Assembly: GCA_015232645.1 (NCBI GenBank)
Contig: JADFZF010000004.1
Coordinates: 1 to 42,930, forward strand
Source of the DNA: Magnetococcales bacterium
Lineage (GTDB): Bacteria > Pseudomonadota > Magnetococcia > Magnetococcales > UBA8363
Length of the DNA stretch: 42,930 bases
Reading direction: 5' to 3'
The position numbers and the translations under genes are program-made. The notes under the pieces were generated by a model. It searched no databases, had not been told where the DNA came from, and was given only the letters and a program-made list of their open reading frames with translations. Below are positions 8,992 to 18,284 of the stretch, in pieces. Position 1 is the first letter of the stretch. The number at the start of each line of letters is the position of its first letter.

Positions 8992-10326
8992 ATGGCTACG
9001 ACGGAAGCACAATCGCCATTTGCTGGATTGGCCAATTTAGGGCAGATCCCCGAGCTGCGTAAACGGATCATGTTCACTTTGGGGATGCTGATTGTTTATC
9101 GAATAGGAGCCCATGTACCGACCCCTGGGATCGACCCAGCAGCATTGAGTGTATTTTTTGCCCGGCAGGAAGGGACGCTGCTGGGAATGTTCAACATGTT
9201 TTCCGGTGGTGCGTTGTCGCGGCTGACGGTATTTGCCTTAGGGATCATGCCTTACATTTCGTCGTCGATCATCTTGCAGTTGATGACGTCGGTATTTCCC
9301 AAGTTGGAGGCGATCAAAAAAGAAGGTGAGTCCGGGCGTAGGAAGATCAACCAATACACCCGATACGGGACGGTTGTTCTGTCGATTTTTCAAGGTTTCG
9401 GAATTGCGTATGGTTTGGAGTCGATGCAGGCAGGTGGGATGAGTGTTGTGATCGAACCGGGGTGGTCGTTCAGAATGATGACGGTGATCACTCTGACGTC
9501 TGGAACCGCCTTTATCATGTGGGTCGGGGAGCAGATCACATCGCGTGGAATTGGCAACGGGATTTCGCTGATCATTTTTTCAGGTATTGTCGCCAACCTT
9601 CCAATCGCCCTGATGAAAACCCTGCAGCTGGCACGGACGGGTGATCTGCAGCCGCTGTTTGTTTTGTTTTTGATCATCATGGCCTTTGGCGTAACCGCCT
9701 TTATTATCTTTATGGAGCAGGCGCAGCGACGGATTACAGTGCAATATGCTCGTCGGCAGGTCAGTGGCAGGAGGATGGTCGGTGGGGAGAGTTCACATCT
9801 CCCGCTCAAACTGAACACATCCGGGGTGATACCGCCCATTTTTGCGAGTTCTATCATCTTGTTTCCGGTGACGTTGGCCAACTTTGCCCCCTGGCCCCAG
9901 GTCAAGGCGATTGCAGGGTATTTTTCTCCGGGACAGTGGGCCTACATGGTCGTGTATGCGCTGGCTATTGTGTTTTTCGCCTTTTTTTATACGGCTATTG
10001 TGTTTAATCCCGAAGAGACTGCTGACAATCTAAGGAAATATGGGGGATTTGTTCCCGGTATACGTCCTGGAGCCAAGACCGCGGAACATCTGGACAGTAT
10101 TCTAACCCGGTTGACGTTGATTGGGGCGGTGTATGTAGCGGCTGTATGCCTGTTGCCGGAGATCCTGATTTCCAACTACAATGTGCCGTTCTATTTTGGA
10201 GGCACCTCCATGCTGATTGTTGTTGGGGTCACCATGGACACGGCAGCACAGATTCAATCCTTTTTGATCAGCAGACAGTATGAGGGCCTTATGAAGAAGG
10301 CCAAGATCAGGGGACGCAGGGGCTGA
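8992..10326 (+). CDS. secY: Protein translocase subunit SecY
   Basis: SecY is the pore-forming subunit of the inner-membrane Sec translocon. The 444-residue product matches the family length and contains ten hydrophobic segments, the first near residues 25-40 (RIMFTLGMLIVYRIGAHVPTPG). Conserved features include the plug-region FNMFSGGALSRLTVFALGIMPYI segment, the cytoplasmic loop with IKKEGESGRRKINQYTRYGTV, the QVSGRRMVGGESSHLPLKLN loop, and the NPEETADNLRKYGGFVPGIRPG segment. It follows rplO within the spc operon, as in E. coli. Confidence 0.97.
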   Translation: MATTEAQSPFAGLANLGQIPELRKRIMFTLGMLIVYRIGAHVPTPGIDPAALSVFFARQEGTLLGMFNMFSGGALSRLTVFALGIMPYISSSIILQLMTSVFPKLEAIKKEGESGRRKINQYTRYGTVVLSIFQGFGIAYGLESMQAGGMSVVIEPGWSFRMMTVITLTSGTAFIMWVGEQITSRGIGNGISLIIFSGIVANLPIALMKTLQLARTGDLQPLFVLFLIIMAFGVTAFIIFMEQAQRRITVQYARRQVSGRRMVGGESSHLPLKLNTSGVIPPIFASSIILFPVTLANFAPWPQVKAIAGYFSPGQWAYMVVYALAIVFFAFFYTAIVFNPEETADNLRKYGGFVPGIRPGAKTAEHLDSILTRLTLIGAVYVAAVCLLPEILISNYNVPFYFGGTSMLIVVGVTMDTAAQIQSFLISRQYEGLMKKAKIRGRRG

Positions 10327-10371
10327 AGGGGTTGATGACAATTAAGAATTGTTAGCAAACCGGAGGGGCTT

Positions 10372-10488
10372 ATGAAGGTCAGGGCATCGGTCAAGAAGAT
10401 ATGCAAGGATTGCAAGATGATCAAAAGAAAAGGCGTACAACGGGTCATCTGTACCAAGAGTCCCAAGCACAAGCAACGGCAGGGATAA
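10372..10488 (+). CDS. rpmJ: 50S ribosomal protein L36, zinc-binding form
   Basis: This 38-residue protein is encoded between secY and rpsM, exactly where rpmJ lies in E. coli. It reads [20 protein letters not shown] and continues to a stop at 10486-10488. The zinc ribbon is C11, C14, C27 and H33 (C-x2-C-x12-C-x5-H), so it is the C+ form. A strong GGAGGGG ribosome-binding site precedes ATG 10372. Confidence 0.95.
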   Translation: MKVRASVKKICKDCKMIKRKGVQRVICTKSPKHKQRQG

Positions 10489-10532
10489 TATTGGATAGGA
10501 TTTGTAAAAGCATATAATTTGGAGGCTTAAAG

Positions 10533-10901
10533 GTGGCTCGTATCGCTGGTGTCAACATTCCCGTCAATAAGCGACTTGTCGTAGCACTGACGTACATTTA
10601 CGGTATCGGCCGCCAGTCTGCCGAAGAGATCATGGCCAAGGCTGGGATCGATCAGGCGACGCGTACCAAGGATCTGTCTGAGTCTGAGGTAGCCAAGATC
10701 AGGAGTGTCATTGATGAGGGCTACCAGGTAGAGGGTGATCTGCGACGACAGATTGCCATGAACACCAAACGTCTCATGGACCTGGGTTGCTACCGGGGAT
10801 TGCGTCATCGGCGTGGGCTGCCTGTCCGCGGACAGAGAACCCACACCAATGCCAGGACACGCAAAGGCCCGCGCAAGGCGATCGCCGGCAAGGTACGCTG
10901 A
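10533..10901 (+). CDS. rpsM: 30S ribosomal protein S13
   Basis: S13 sits in the head of the small subunit and forms bridges to the large subunit. The 122-residue product begins [25 protein letters not shown] and ends in the basic [20 protein letters not shown] tail, both diagnostic. The start is GTG 10533, preceded by GGAGG at 10521-10525. It opens the alpha-type cluster. The 147-base gap to rpsK (10902-11048) is long for this operon and contains no recognisable gene. Confidence 0.96.
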   Translation: MARIAGVNIPVNKRLVVALTYIYGIGRQSAEEIMAKAGIDQATRTKDLSESEVAKIRSVIDEGYQVEGDLRRQIAMNTKRLMDLGCYRGLRHRRGLPVRGQRTHTNARTRKGPRKAIAGKVR

Positions 10902-11048
10902 GCCAGCAAACCATTCTGGGACGCCCTGATGGTCGTTGATCTTGGGGGAGACTGGAGAAACAGGCCATCTGGAGCGAGAATACCAGGAGCCTGGATGTTA
11001 AAAATGAGCGAACGGTGCAGATAAAAGTTTTGTCTGGAAGGAGACGAC

Positions 11049-11441
11049 ATGGCGAAAGGGCAGAAGACCAAAGGCAAGAAGAAGGAGAAAAAAAATATCG
11101 CCTCCGGGATTGCCTATATTCGGTCAACATTCAACAACACCCTTATCACCATCACGGATACACTGGGTAACGTGATATCCTGGGGTTCGGCGGGCTCTCA
11201 AGGCTTCAAAGGATCTAGGAAGTCGACTCCATTTGCCGCCCAGATGGCTGCCGAGGATGCCGGGCGCCGTGCCCAGGAACATGGAATGAAAAACTTGGAA
11301 GTACGTTTGAAAGGTCCAGGTTCTGGACGGGAATCGGCCTTGAGGGCGTTGGCGAGCATCGGGTTTGCGATATCTCTGGTGCAAGATGTCACCCCTATCC
11401 CGCATAATGGCTGCAGACCGCCAAAGCGACGTCGTGTTTGA
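11049..11441 (+). CDS. rpsK: 30S ribosomal protein S11
   Basis: S11 forms part of the platform and the mRNA exit region. The 130-residue product has a lysine-rich N-terminus, then the [24 protein letters not shown] motif, the [18 protein letters not shown] segment and the [20 protein letters not shown] tail. GGAAGGAGA precedes ATG 11049. It is in normal alpha-cluster order. Confidence 0.97.
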   Translation: MAKGQKTKGKKKEKKNIASGIAYIRSTFNNTLITITDTLGNVISWGSAGSQGFKGSRKSTPFAAQMAAEDAGRRAQEHGMKNLEVRLKGPGSGRESALRALASIGFAISLVQDVTPIPHNGCRPPKRRRV

Positions 11442-11480
11442 TCTACATTCAATGATCTGAGCAGGGGAACAGGAAGAAAC

Positions 11481-12107
11481 ATGTCCCGATATTTCGGTTC
11501 CAAATGCCGTATGTGCCGGCGCGAAAGCACAAAGCTTTTCCTTAAAGGGGAGAAGTGTTTTTCTGACAAATGCGCCATCGAAAAGAGGAATTATCCCCCA
11601 GGCATGCATGGGCAGAGGCGGAGGAAAGTGTCTGACTATGGCATGCATTTGCGGGAGAAGCAGAAGATCAAGCGTTCCTACGGGCTTTTGGAGTCGCAGT
11701 TTCGAAATTACTTTGCCAAAGCCGAGAGAATGAAGGGGGTGACAGGGGAAAACCTGTTGATACTCCTGGAGCGGCGTTTGGACAATGTGGTGTACCGGCT
11801 GGGATTTTCTGCTTCGCGATCTGAGGCCAGACAGATAGTCACCCACAAACAGATTGTGGTTAATGACAGGGTTGTCAACCTCCCTTCCTTTTTGGTACGG
11901 CCCGGCGACAAGATTGAGGTTCGGGGGAAGGCCAAGACCCATTTGCGCATCAAGGGGGCTGTCGAGACTGCCCATAAGAGTCAGGCGGTTCCTTGGATGG
12001 AAGTAGACACGGCGGGGTTGTCCGGGAGATTTTTGTCTTATCCTGACCGATCCGACCTGCCCGCAGAATATAACGAAAACCTGATCGTCGAACTCTATTC
12101 CAAATAA
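11481..12107 (+). CDS. rpsD: 30S ribosomal protein S4, zinc-binding form
   Basis: S4 initiates assembly of the 16S rRNA 5' domain and is the translational repressor of the alpha operon in E. coli. The 208-residue product has an S4 RNA-binding domain ([20 protein letters not shown]) and ends LIVELYSK. Unlike E. coli S4, the N-terminus carries four cysteines, C9, C12, C26 and C31 (C-x2-C-x13-C-x4-C), so it is the zinc-binding form. ATG 11481 gives the conserved [15 protein letters not shown] start. Confidence 0.97.
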   Translation: MSRYFGSKCRMCRRESTKLFLKGEKCFSDKCAIEKRNYPPGMHGQRRRKVSDYGMHLREKQKIKRSYGLLESQFRNYFAKAERMKGVTGENLLILLERRLDNVVYRLGFSASRSEARQIVTHKQIVVNDRVVNLPSFLVRPGDKIEVRGKAKTHLRIKGAVETAHKSQAVPWMEVDTAGLSGRFLSYPDRSDLPAEYNENLIVELYSK

Positions 12108-12127
12108 TAACACGCAGGGGGCGACGG

Positions 12128-13150
12128 ATGCATCGGAATTGGACGGAATTAATAAAGCCTCGGAAGGTGGAGCTGGTCAGCGAAGGAGATGCGCAACGTA
12201 AAGCGACGCTTGTCGCCGAGCCTTTGGAAAGAGGTTTTGGGACCACTCTGGGGAATGCCCTGAGAAGAGTCCTGTTGTCGTCGCTGCAGGGAGCAGCGGT
12301 CTCGTCGGTTCGCATCGAAGGAGTTCTTCACGAATTCTCTAGTATTCCTGGAGTCATGGAGGACGTTACTGAGATCATATTGAATTTGAAAGAATTAGCC
12401 ATTCGTGTCAGCGGGGCTGGGACCAGAAAAATGCGGCTGTTTGCCGACAAGGAAGGTGCTGTCACCGCTGGAATGATTGAGGCGGGTCCAGACATTGAGA
12501 TTCTCAATCCCAAGCACCATATCGCCACTCTCAACAAGAGCGGCAAGCTGGACATGATCATGACAGTCACCACCGGCAAGGGCTATTTGCGTGCAGCCCA
12601 GGGTGGGGAGGATGACACTCCCTCGCCGATTGGTGAGATCCCTATGGATTGCAGCTACAATCCGGTGAAAAAGGTCTCCTACAAGGTAGAGAATGCCCGT
12701 GTGGGACAGCAGACGGATCACGACAAGCTGATCATCGACATAGAAACCAATGGAGTCGTCGCCCCTGAGGACGCATTGGCGCTCTCAGCCAAGATTCTTC
12801 AGGATCAATTGAGCTTGTTCATCAATTTTGATGACGTTCCAGTGCATGAACAGGGTGACGATGATGCCAGCCCACGGTGGAATCCACATCTGTTCCGCAA
12901 GGTCGATGAACTGGAGCTGTCGGTGCGTTCAGCGAATTGTCTGAAGAACGACGATATCGTGTATATAGGGGATCTGGTTCAAAAAACTGAGGCAGAGATG
13001 CTCAAGACCCCGAATTTTGGCCGTAAGTCTCTGAATGAGATCAAGGAAGTGCTTGATGAGATGAACTTGAGCCTGGGGATGCATCTGGAGAATTGGCCTC
13101 CAGAGAACATTGAGGAACTTGCCAAGCAGTTTGAAGAAGAAAATTTCTAG
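12128..13150 (+). CDS. rpoA: DNA-directed RNA polymerase alpha subunit
   Basis: The alpha subunit nucleates RNA polymerase assembly and contacts upstream promoter DNA and activators. The product is 340 residues. The N-terminal dimerisation domain contains [29 protein letters not shown]. An acidic linker is at about residues 235-255 (EQGDDDASP). The C-terminal domain carries [23 protein letters not shown] and [15 protein letters not shown], which form the UP-element and activator surface. It lies between rpsD and rplQ as in other proteobacteria. Confidence 0.97.
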   Translation: MHRNWTELIKPRKVELVSEGDAQRKATLVAEPLERGFGTTLGNALRRVLLSSLQGAAVSSVRIEGVLHEFSSIPGVMEDVTEIILNLKELAIRVSGAGTRKMRLFADKEGAVTAGMIEAGPDIEILNPKHHIATLNKSGKLDMIMTVTTGKGYLRAAQGGEDDTPSPIGEIPMDCSYNPVKKVSYKVENARVGQQTDHDKLIIDIETNGVVAPEDALALSAKILQDQLSLFINFDDVPVHEQGDDDASPRWNPHLFRKVDELELSVRSANCLKNDDIVYIGDLVQKTEAEMLKTPNFGRKSLNEIKEVLDEMNLSLGMHLENWPPENIEELAKQFEEENF

Positions 13151-13165
13151 TCGGGGAAATGGTCC

Positions 13166-13540
13166 ATGAGACATCGTAAAAGCGGGCGGAATCTAGGTCG
13201 GGAGACCAGCCACAGGAAGGCGATGCTGTCCAATATGGCGGTGAGTCTTTTCCGCCATGAGCGTATTGAGACAACGGTCACCAGGGCCAAGGAGCTGCGC
13301 ATCTTTGCAGAGCGAATGGTCACCCTTGGGAAGAGGGGCGACCTGCACTCGCGACGCCGGGCCATCGCATTTCTCAGGGATAAGGAAGTCGTGCACAAAT
13401 TGTTTACGGACATTGCTCAGAGAAATAGTACACGCAACGGTGGCTACACCAGGATCATCAAAACCCGTCACCGTTATGGAGACTGTGCGCCGATGTCTTT
13501 TATCGAGCTGGTGGAAAAAGCGGCCACCGCTGCGGCCTGA
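13166..13540 (+). CDS. rplQ: 50S ribosomal protein L17
   Basis: L17 is located near the tunnel exit. The 124-residue product begins [20 protein letters not shown], which is the family signature, followed by [27 protein letters not shown] and a C-terminal [25 protein letters not shown]. It is the last gene of the ribosomal cluster; a clear intrinsic terminator follows about 94 bases downstream. Confidence 0.97.
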   Translation: MRHRKSGRNLGRETSHRKAMLSNMAVSLFRHERIETTVTRAKELRIFAERMVTLGKRGDLHSRRRAIAFLRDKEVVHKLFTDIAQRNSTRNGGYTRIIKTRHRYGDCAPMSFIELVEKAATAAA

Positions 13541-13633
13541 GACCGACCTGTAGCGTCAAAGTCATGTGAGGAGTGAGACGAAGGCATTCTTGACCGTTGA
13601 AATTATTGGTATTTTGATTATAAGGACGATGCG

Positions 13634-13666
13634 AAGTGGCTTGCTGGAATGAGCCACTTTTTTTTT
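13634..13666 (+). terminator. Intrinsic terminator after the ribosomal cluster
   Basis: An 8-bp perfect stem (AAGTGGCT at 13634-13641 with AGCCACTT at 13652-13659) encloses a 10-base loop and runs directly into nine T residues (13658-13666). This is a textbook Rho-independent terminator at the end of the rplQ transcript. Confidence 0.92.
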
Positions 13667-13794
13667 GCCGTAGGCGATTCATATGGCGGTTTGGCTTTAA
13701 CGGGTTGAGTTGGAGTGTCATTGGCGGCACCGCTTGATTGCCCTGACTGGAGCGGGATATGTTCCCTGGCGGCCATGGGAGGGGATTGCAGTCA

Positions 13795-15474
13795 TCAGGG
13801 GGGAATTTGTTCGAGTATGCGCAAGATGGTTTTTTTATCGACTTTGGTGCTTTTTTGTATGCCAAGTCGTTTTTCGAAATCGTGAATGGCTTTGATGGTT
13901 TTGGTACTCAGGGAGCCATTGGCTGGTCCTGGATCGAAGCCGATCTTTAGGAGTTCGCGCTGCAACCTAGTGATCAGATCTTTAAAGTTGGAAGAAGCGA
14001 GATTTGGTCCGGGGCCGTCCTTCTGCCTCAGAATCGCCACCAATTCTTTATGATCTCTTCTAGCCTCTTCAAGGAGCTGCTGGGGAGTCTCCTTTTTGCC
14101 GGCCAACATGGTCAGATATTCCATCTGAGATTGTTCGGCCTGGAAAAATTGATTTAAATTTTTATAGGCTGCGGTTTGTTCCGTCAGAACAGTGGCGAGC
14201 GTTGCATCGTACTCGGGAGAGTTTCCGCGAAGGATAGCGGCGGCCCGGTTGTAAAATGACAGTGCTTCTTCAGGTTGATGGTTGCCGAGGTGAATGTCTG
14301 CCAGCACCCGGTAGATTTGGGCGATTCCTGGGTGATTTCTACCAAAAAATTCCTCAACCAGACGCAAGCTGCGGTGAATCGTCGTCAATGCCAGAGACGA
14401 TTTTCCCAACTTTCGATAGAGGTGTTCCAATTCCATCAGCACCGGGATCAGGGCGGGATGGTTTTCGCCTTTCAAGTGTTCAGTTTCGGTCAACAGCTTA
14501 TTGAGGAGGGTGATTTTGTCCTCATGGGACATGGCCTCGGAGTGCTGAACCATGGGTAGAATTAAAACGGTCTGGGCATGGCGCCATGATCCAGGATGCT
14601 TTTGTAGCGTATCGATAATTTTATTGGTTGAAGTTATCCCTTCGTAGGTTTTCCCCGCTTGCCAGAGTGTGGGCAATTCGGCCGCCAGCAGTACCGCTTC
14701 GGTGACTGAGTTGGGTTCGACATCGGTTTTCCAAATCTTCAGACTTTGCTTGATGTGTTCATCGGCCAGGGATGCTTTTCCGCTGCGTTGATAAATTGTT
14801 GCTAGTTGATCGTGGATATCGGCGGCAAAGGGGGATTGGGGGCCGAAATCTTTTTCGACAATGCGCAAGGCGCGGTTCAAGGCCTGAATGGCGCGGGTAT
14901 ATTCACCCTTGGCCAACCACAAGGAGGAGAGTTCAGCAATGGGGTCAACCAAAATTGTGTCCTCGGAACCATAGATGTGTTCCAAACGGTGGAAGGCTAG
15001 AATAAACAAACGTTCACTCCGATCCCAGTGACCAGCCAACTGATGGCGTCGGGCCAATTGAAAGATGGTATCGATGACTGGAATGGTCATGGGTTCGGAA
15101 TAGTTAACAGAGGCATCCAAAGAATCAAACAGGGCGTCGGCCCGAATGAGTGGATCCCCATCCCGGAGAGAGCGCACCGTGGTCATAAAATCGTCCCAGG
15201 TCGGCTGAGTTGCCGACCACCCCAAGGGGGAAAGAAGCATAAAAAATAACCACAAAATAATGGAAATTGCGAAAGATTTTGCGCAACCGAACAAAATAGG
15301 CAACAATGGGAGCAGCAGACGTTTGATAAGACTATTCAACATGTCATCTGCCGTCGGCGATGAGTTGTAGGCCCTTGGTTGGAAACCATGCCCCAGCATG
15401 GAAACGGATTCCAAAGCATGGCTTGAGAGGCCGTGGCTGGACCGGGAAGGCAAGGCCTGCGATCGTGTTGCCAT
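13795..15474 (-). CDS. TPR-repeat protein with C-terminal peptidoglycan-binding domain
   Basis: The product (559 residues from ATG 15474) is a predicted envelope protein. The middle, about residues 120-440, is built of tetratricopeptide repeats of the kinesin-light-chain type (for example WLAKGEYTRAIQALNRALRI and LGNHQPEEALSFYNRAAAIL), which mediate protein contacts. The last 55 residues (LQRELLKIGFDPGPANGSLS and on) match the peptidoglycan-binding-1 fold. ATG 15474 has AAGGA upstream; a second ATG at 15342 would place a hydrophobic leader (LIKRLLLPLLPILFG, then a second hydrophobic stretch ending PLGWSATQ) at the extreme N-terminus, so the start is uncertain. The gene is divergent from the addB-like gene. 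The precise function is unknown. Confidence 0.8.
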   Translation of the reverse strand: MATRSQALPSRSSHGLSSHALESVSMLGHGFQPRAYNSSPTADDMLNSLIKRLLLPLLPILFGCAKSFAISIILWLFFMLLSPLGWSATQPTWDDFMTTVRSLRDGDPLIRADALFDSLDASVNYSEPMTIPVIDTIFQLARRHQLAGHWDRSERLFILAFHRLEHIYGSEDTILVDPIAELSSLWLAKGEYTRAIQALNRALRIVEKDFGPQSPFAADIHDQLATIYQRSGKASLADEHIKQSLKIWKTDVEPNSVTEAVLLAAELPTLWQAGKTYEGITSTNKIIDTLQKHPGSWRHAQTVLILPMVQHSEAMSHEDKITLLNKLLTETEHLKGENHPALIPVLMELEHLYRKLGKSSLALTTIHRSLRLVEEFFGRNHPGIAQIYRVLADIHLGNHQPEEALSFYNRAAAILRGNSPEYDATLATVLTEQTAAYKNLNQFFQAEQSQMEYLTMLAGKKETPQQLLEEARRDHKELVAILRQKDGPGPNLASSNFKDLITRLQRELLKIGFDPGPANGSLSTKTIKAIHDFEKRLGIQKSTKVDKKTILRILEQIPP

Positions 15475-15576
15475 CACGTCCTTACCCTTCCGCGGCAAGG
15501 CGTATGTGTCCTGAATAATGACAACGACAACAATGCAGGCCGTCTCTCAAGGTCGGGAAACAAGGGCTGAGGAATC

Positions 15577-18273
15577 ATGACGCCATCGTCGTCGATCCAC
15601 GGAATCGAAGCGTTGAACATCTGTATGGACCGGGGCGGTACCCTGATCACCGTCAATCAGCGGTTATCGAGGTACCTTACCAGAAGATTGAATTCCTTCA
15701 AGGCATCGCAGGATAAAAAAACGTGGTTGACGGTCCCTGTTTTTCCCCTGCAAGCCTGGTTACATCGACAATGGTTGGAACTGTTGGGCAAAGATCGTTT
15801 CAGGGGCGAAGAATGGCCGATGTTGTTGCCACAGCAGGCAGAGCGGCAGTTATGGGAACGGGTGATCATCGAGCATACCAGGAAAGGGAAAACCATTCTG
15901 TGGCCGGGTCGTTGCGCGGTTTTGGCGCAGGAGGCTTGGGAAACATTGCATGAATGGTGTTTGCAACCACCGGTAGCGGAATCCCAGGGGCATGAGGATT
16001 CGGAAGCATTGATCGATTGGTTGATGGCCTTCAAGGAAGAGCTGCGTCGTGGTCCGTTCTTGACCGCGGCGCAACTGCCCGAATGGTTGGGAAGGCAAGT
16101 GGACGCCTTGAATCTCCCCGCGGAAATTGTATTGGCGGGATTTGATAGACTGCCACCGGCACAGGAACGGTTGTTTTCGCTTCTTGAAGAGCAGGGGGTC
16201 GCAATCAGCCGCTATGGGCCAGAGACTTTTGCAGCTCAGGTGACGTTACGGATCGTTCCTGGTCGCGAGGAGGAAATTCGACAGGCGGCGCGTTGGGCCA
16301 AAGCGATGATCGATGGGGAGAATTCGGCTCGCATGGATGACGGGACGATTGGGATCATTCATCCGTCCCTGGGTCAGTGGCGGAAGCAGGTCATTCGCAT
16401 TTTTACCGAGGTGTTTTATCCTGGTGCCATGGAATGGAACGTCCTGCCCAGGGAGCCGTTGTTCAATCTGTCGTTGGGCTTCCCCTTGATGGAAAGCCCG
16501 CTGATCGCCGAGGCATTGTTTTTCTTGCAATCATGTCGGGATGGATGTTGCAGCGCTGCCGGTTTCAGCCGCTTTTTGCATAGCCCCTATTGTGGTGGAG
16601 GCCGTTCGGAGAATGCGGCCCGGGCGATATTGGACGTACGTTGGCGAGAGCAGGGTTGGCGATTGGCAACCTTCAGGGAATTACAGGCCTGGGTCATCCA
16701 GGAGGGTCAGACGCCGGCATTGGCGGCGATTTTGTCAGGCTTGGCCCTTCTGGATCGAACGATCCCGGATTGTTATGAATCCGCCCCACCCAGTGTATGG
16801 GCGGTCCGATGTTCGGCAATGTTGTCGCTGGTAGGCTGGCCGGGGGAAAAGCCGATTTCGAGTGCCGATTTCAAATTGCTGAATGCTTGGCAGGACCTGC
16901 TGGGTGGTCTGACGGCGTTGGATCGGGTCGAGGAGGTCGTCGATTTTGATCGGGCCCTGGCGGTGATGCGTCAGGCCGCCTGTGCGACGGTGTATCAGCC
17001 GGAGGGAGGTGGGGAGGCCCCGGTGCAAATTTTGGGATCCTTGGAGGCGGGGGGGGAAACGTTTGCGGCGCTTTGGATCCTGGGGATGTCGGATGATGCT
17101 TGGCCGCCGCGTCCCGAACCCAACCCGCTGCTGCCACGATCTTTTCAAAGGCGCCATGGTTTGCCGCGTTCTTCGGCAGAGCGAGAGTATGAATATGTCG
17201 CACGGATGACGCAAAACTTATTGATGGCGGCCCCTGTGGTTGTCGTCAGCGCCCCCCGGCAGGACGGTGATACGATATTGCGTCCGAGCCCGTTGGTCCG
17301 TGACTTGGAAACGGTGCTGTCGGACGCAGAAAGACAGCACGACTTTTCGTATGCGGTATTTATCGGCAGGCATCTCGAAGTTGTTGCCGATGATATTCCG
17401 CCACCGTTGACCCAAGGGGGACGGCATTCGTATCCCGCCGGAGTTTTGCGGGGGCAATCGTTGTGTCCATTCCAGGCCTACGCCCATTATCGTTTGGCGG
17501 CACGACCGTTGCCGAAGGTCGGGATGGGGATGACCCCGACCCAACGCGGTCAGTTGACCCATGGTGCTTTGGCCAACTTGTTGGCCCCCGGTTTTTCCAT
17601 CGGCGCATGGCGGAAGAAAACTGTCGAGGAACGAGAGATTCTCATTGCCGCTGCCTGCCGACGGGCCTTGCAGGGGCTGGCTAAAGAGTGGGAGCGACAG
17701 GTCCCGACAGGGTTGCTGGAATGGGAATGTCAACGGCAAACGAATCTGTTGGGGCAGTGGATGGAGTTGGAATGCCGTCGGGGAAGTGATTTTTCGGTCG
17801 CGGCGGTGGAACAACCGGGATCCATTGTTTTGAGCGGCCTGGAACTGAACTATCGTTTGGATCGGGTTGATCGGCTGGAGACGGGTGATACTATTGTCAT
17901 TGATTACAAGACCGGTCGGGTCAATCGAGGAGTCTGGTTTGGAGAGCGCCCCAGGGATACGCAAATGCCCCTGTATGCCCTGGCAATGGACCAGCCGTTG
18001 GTGGCCCTGGTTTATGCGCAGATGTCGCGCCATGGCAAACATTTCGTCGGTTTGGCCGAGTCCCCGGGGGTGCTGCCGGGGGTAGGCTGGATCAAGGAAG
18101 GCCCGGACGCTTTGCCTCCTCCAGATTTTGATTTTTTGAAAAACCATTGGCGCGGAATATTGGAATCGTTGGCGCAGGAATTCATCCAGGGGCGAGCTGA
18201 GGTTGATCCGCAACCGAATGCGTGTGATCAGTGCCAGTTGCACCCACTCTGCCGTGTGGATGAGCCGATGTGA
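15577..18273 (+). CDS. AddB-like PD-(D/E)XK nuclease, probable DNA repair protein
   Basis: The 898-residue product resembles the proteobacterial AddB-related family (TIGR03623-like), the non-helicase partner in an AddAB-type double-strand-break repair nuclease. The nuclease domain near the C-terminus has NYRLDRVDRLE followed by IVIDYKTGR (D776-Y-K), the PD-(D/E)XK core. Four cysteines, C630 (in SLCPFQAYAHYRL) and C883, C886, C892 (CDQCQLHPLC), have the spacing of the iron-sulfur staple known from AddB and Cas4-type nucleases. No intact Walker A motif is seen in the N-terminal part. GAGGA precedes ATG 15577. The stop at 18271-18273 lies just before the addA-like ATG, so the two are co-transcribed. 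Confidence 0.85.
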   Translation: MTPSSSIHGIEALNICMDRGGTLITVNQRLSRYLTRRLNSFKASQDKKTWLTVPVFPLQAWLHRQWLELLGKDRFRGEEWPMLLPQQAERQLWERVIIEHTRKGKTILWPGRCAVLAQEAWETLHEWCLQPPVAESQGHEDSEALIDWLMAFKEELRRGPFLTAAQLPEWLGRQVDALNLPAEIVLAGFDRLPPAQERLFSLLEEQGVAISRYGPETFAAQVTLRIVPGREEEIRQAARWAKAMIDGENSARMDDGTIGIIHPSLGQWRKQVIRIFTEVFYPGAMEWNVLPREPLFNLSLGFPLMESPLIAEALFFLQSCRDGCCSAAGFSRFLHSPYCGGGRSENAARAILDVRWREQGWRLATFRELQAWVIQEGQTPALAAILSGLALLDRTIPDCYESAPPSVWAVRCSAMLSLVGWPGEKPISSADFKLLNAWQDLLGGLTALDRVEEVVDFDRALAVMRQAACATVYQPEGGGEAPVQILGSLEAGGETFAALWILGMSDDAWPPRPEPNPLLPRSFQRRHGLPRSSAEREYEYVARMTQNLLMAAPVVVVSAPRQDGDTILRPSPLVRDLETVLSDAERQHDFSYAVFIGRHLEVVADDIPPPLTQGGRHSYPAGVLRGQSLCPFQAYAHYRLAARPLPKVGMGMTPTQRGQLTHGALANLLAPGFSIGAWRKKTVEEREILIAAACRRALQGLAKEWERQVPTGLLEWECQRQTNLLGQWMELECRRGSDFSVAAVEQPGSIVLSGLELNYRLDRVDRLETGDTIVIDYKTGRVNRGVWFGERPRDTQMPLYALAMDQPLVALVYAQMSRHGKHFVGLAESPGVLPGVGWIKEGPDALPPPDFDFLKNHWRGILESLAQEFIQGRAEVDPQPNACDQCQLHPLCRVDEPM

Positions 18274-18284
18274 GGAGAGCTTCC

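Noticed and set aside
10491-10518. TTGGAT and TATAAT with 16-base spacing before rpsM, a possible promoter
   Set aside because: The -10 is perfect, but the -35 matches only half the consensus, and the start of transcription would fall inside the rpsM ribosome-binding site, giving an almost leaderless mRNA.
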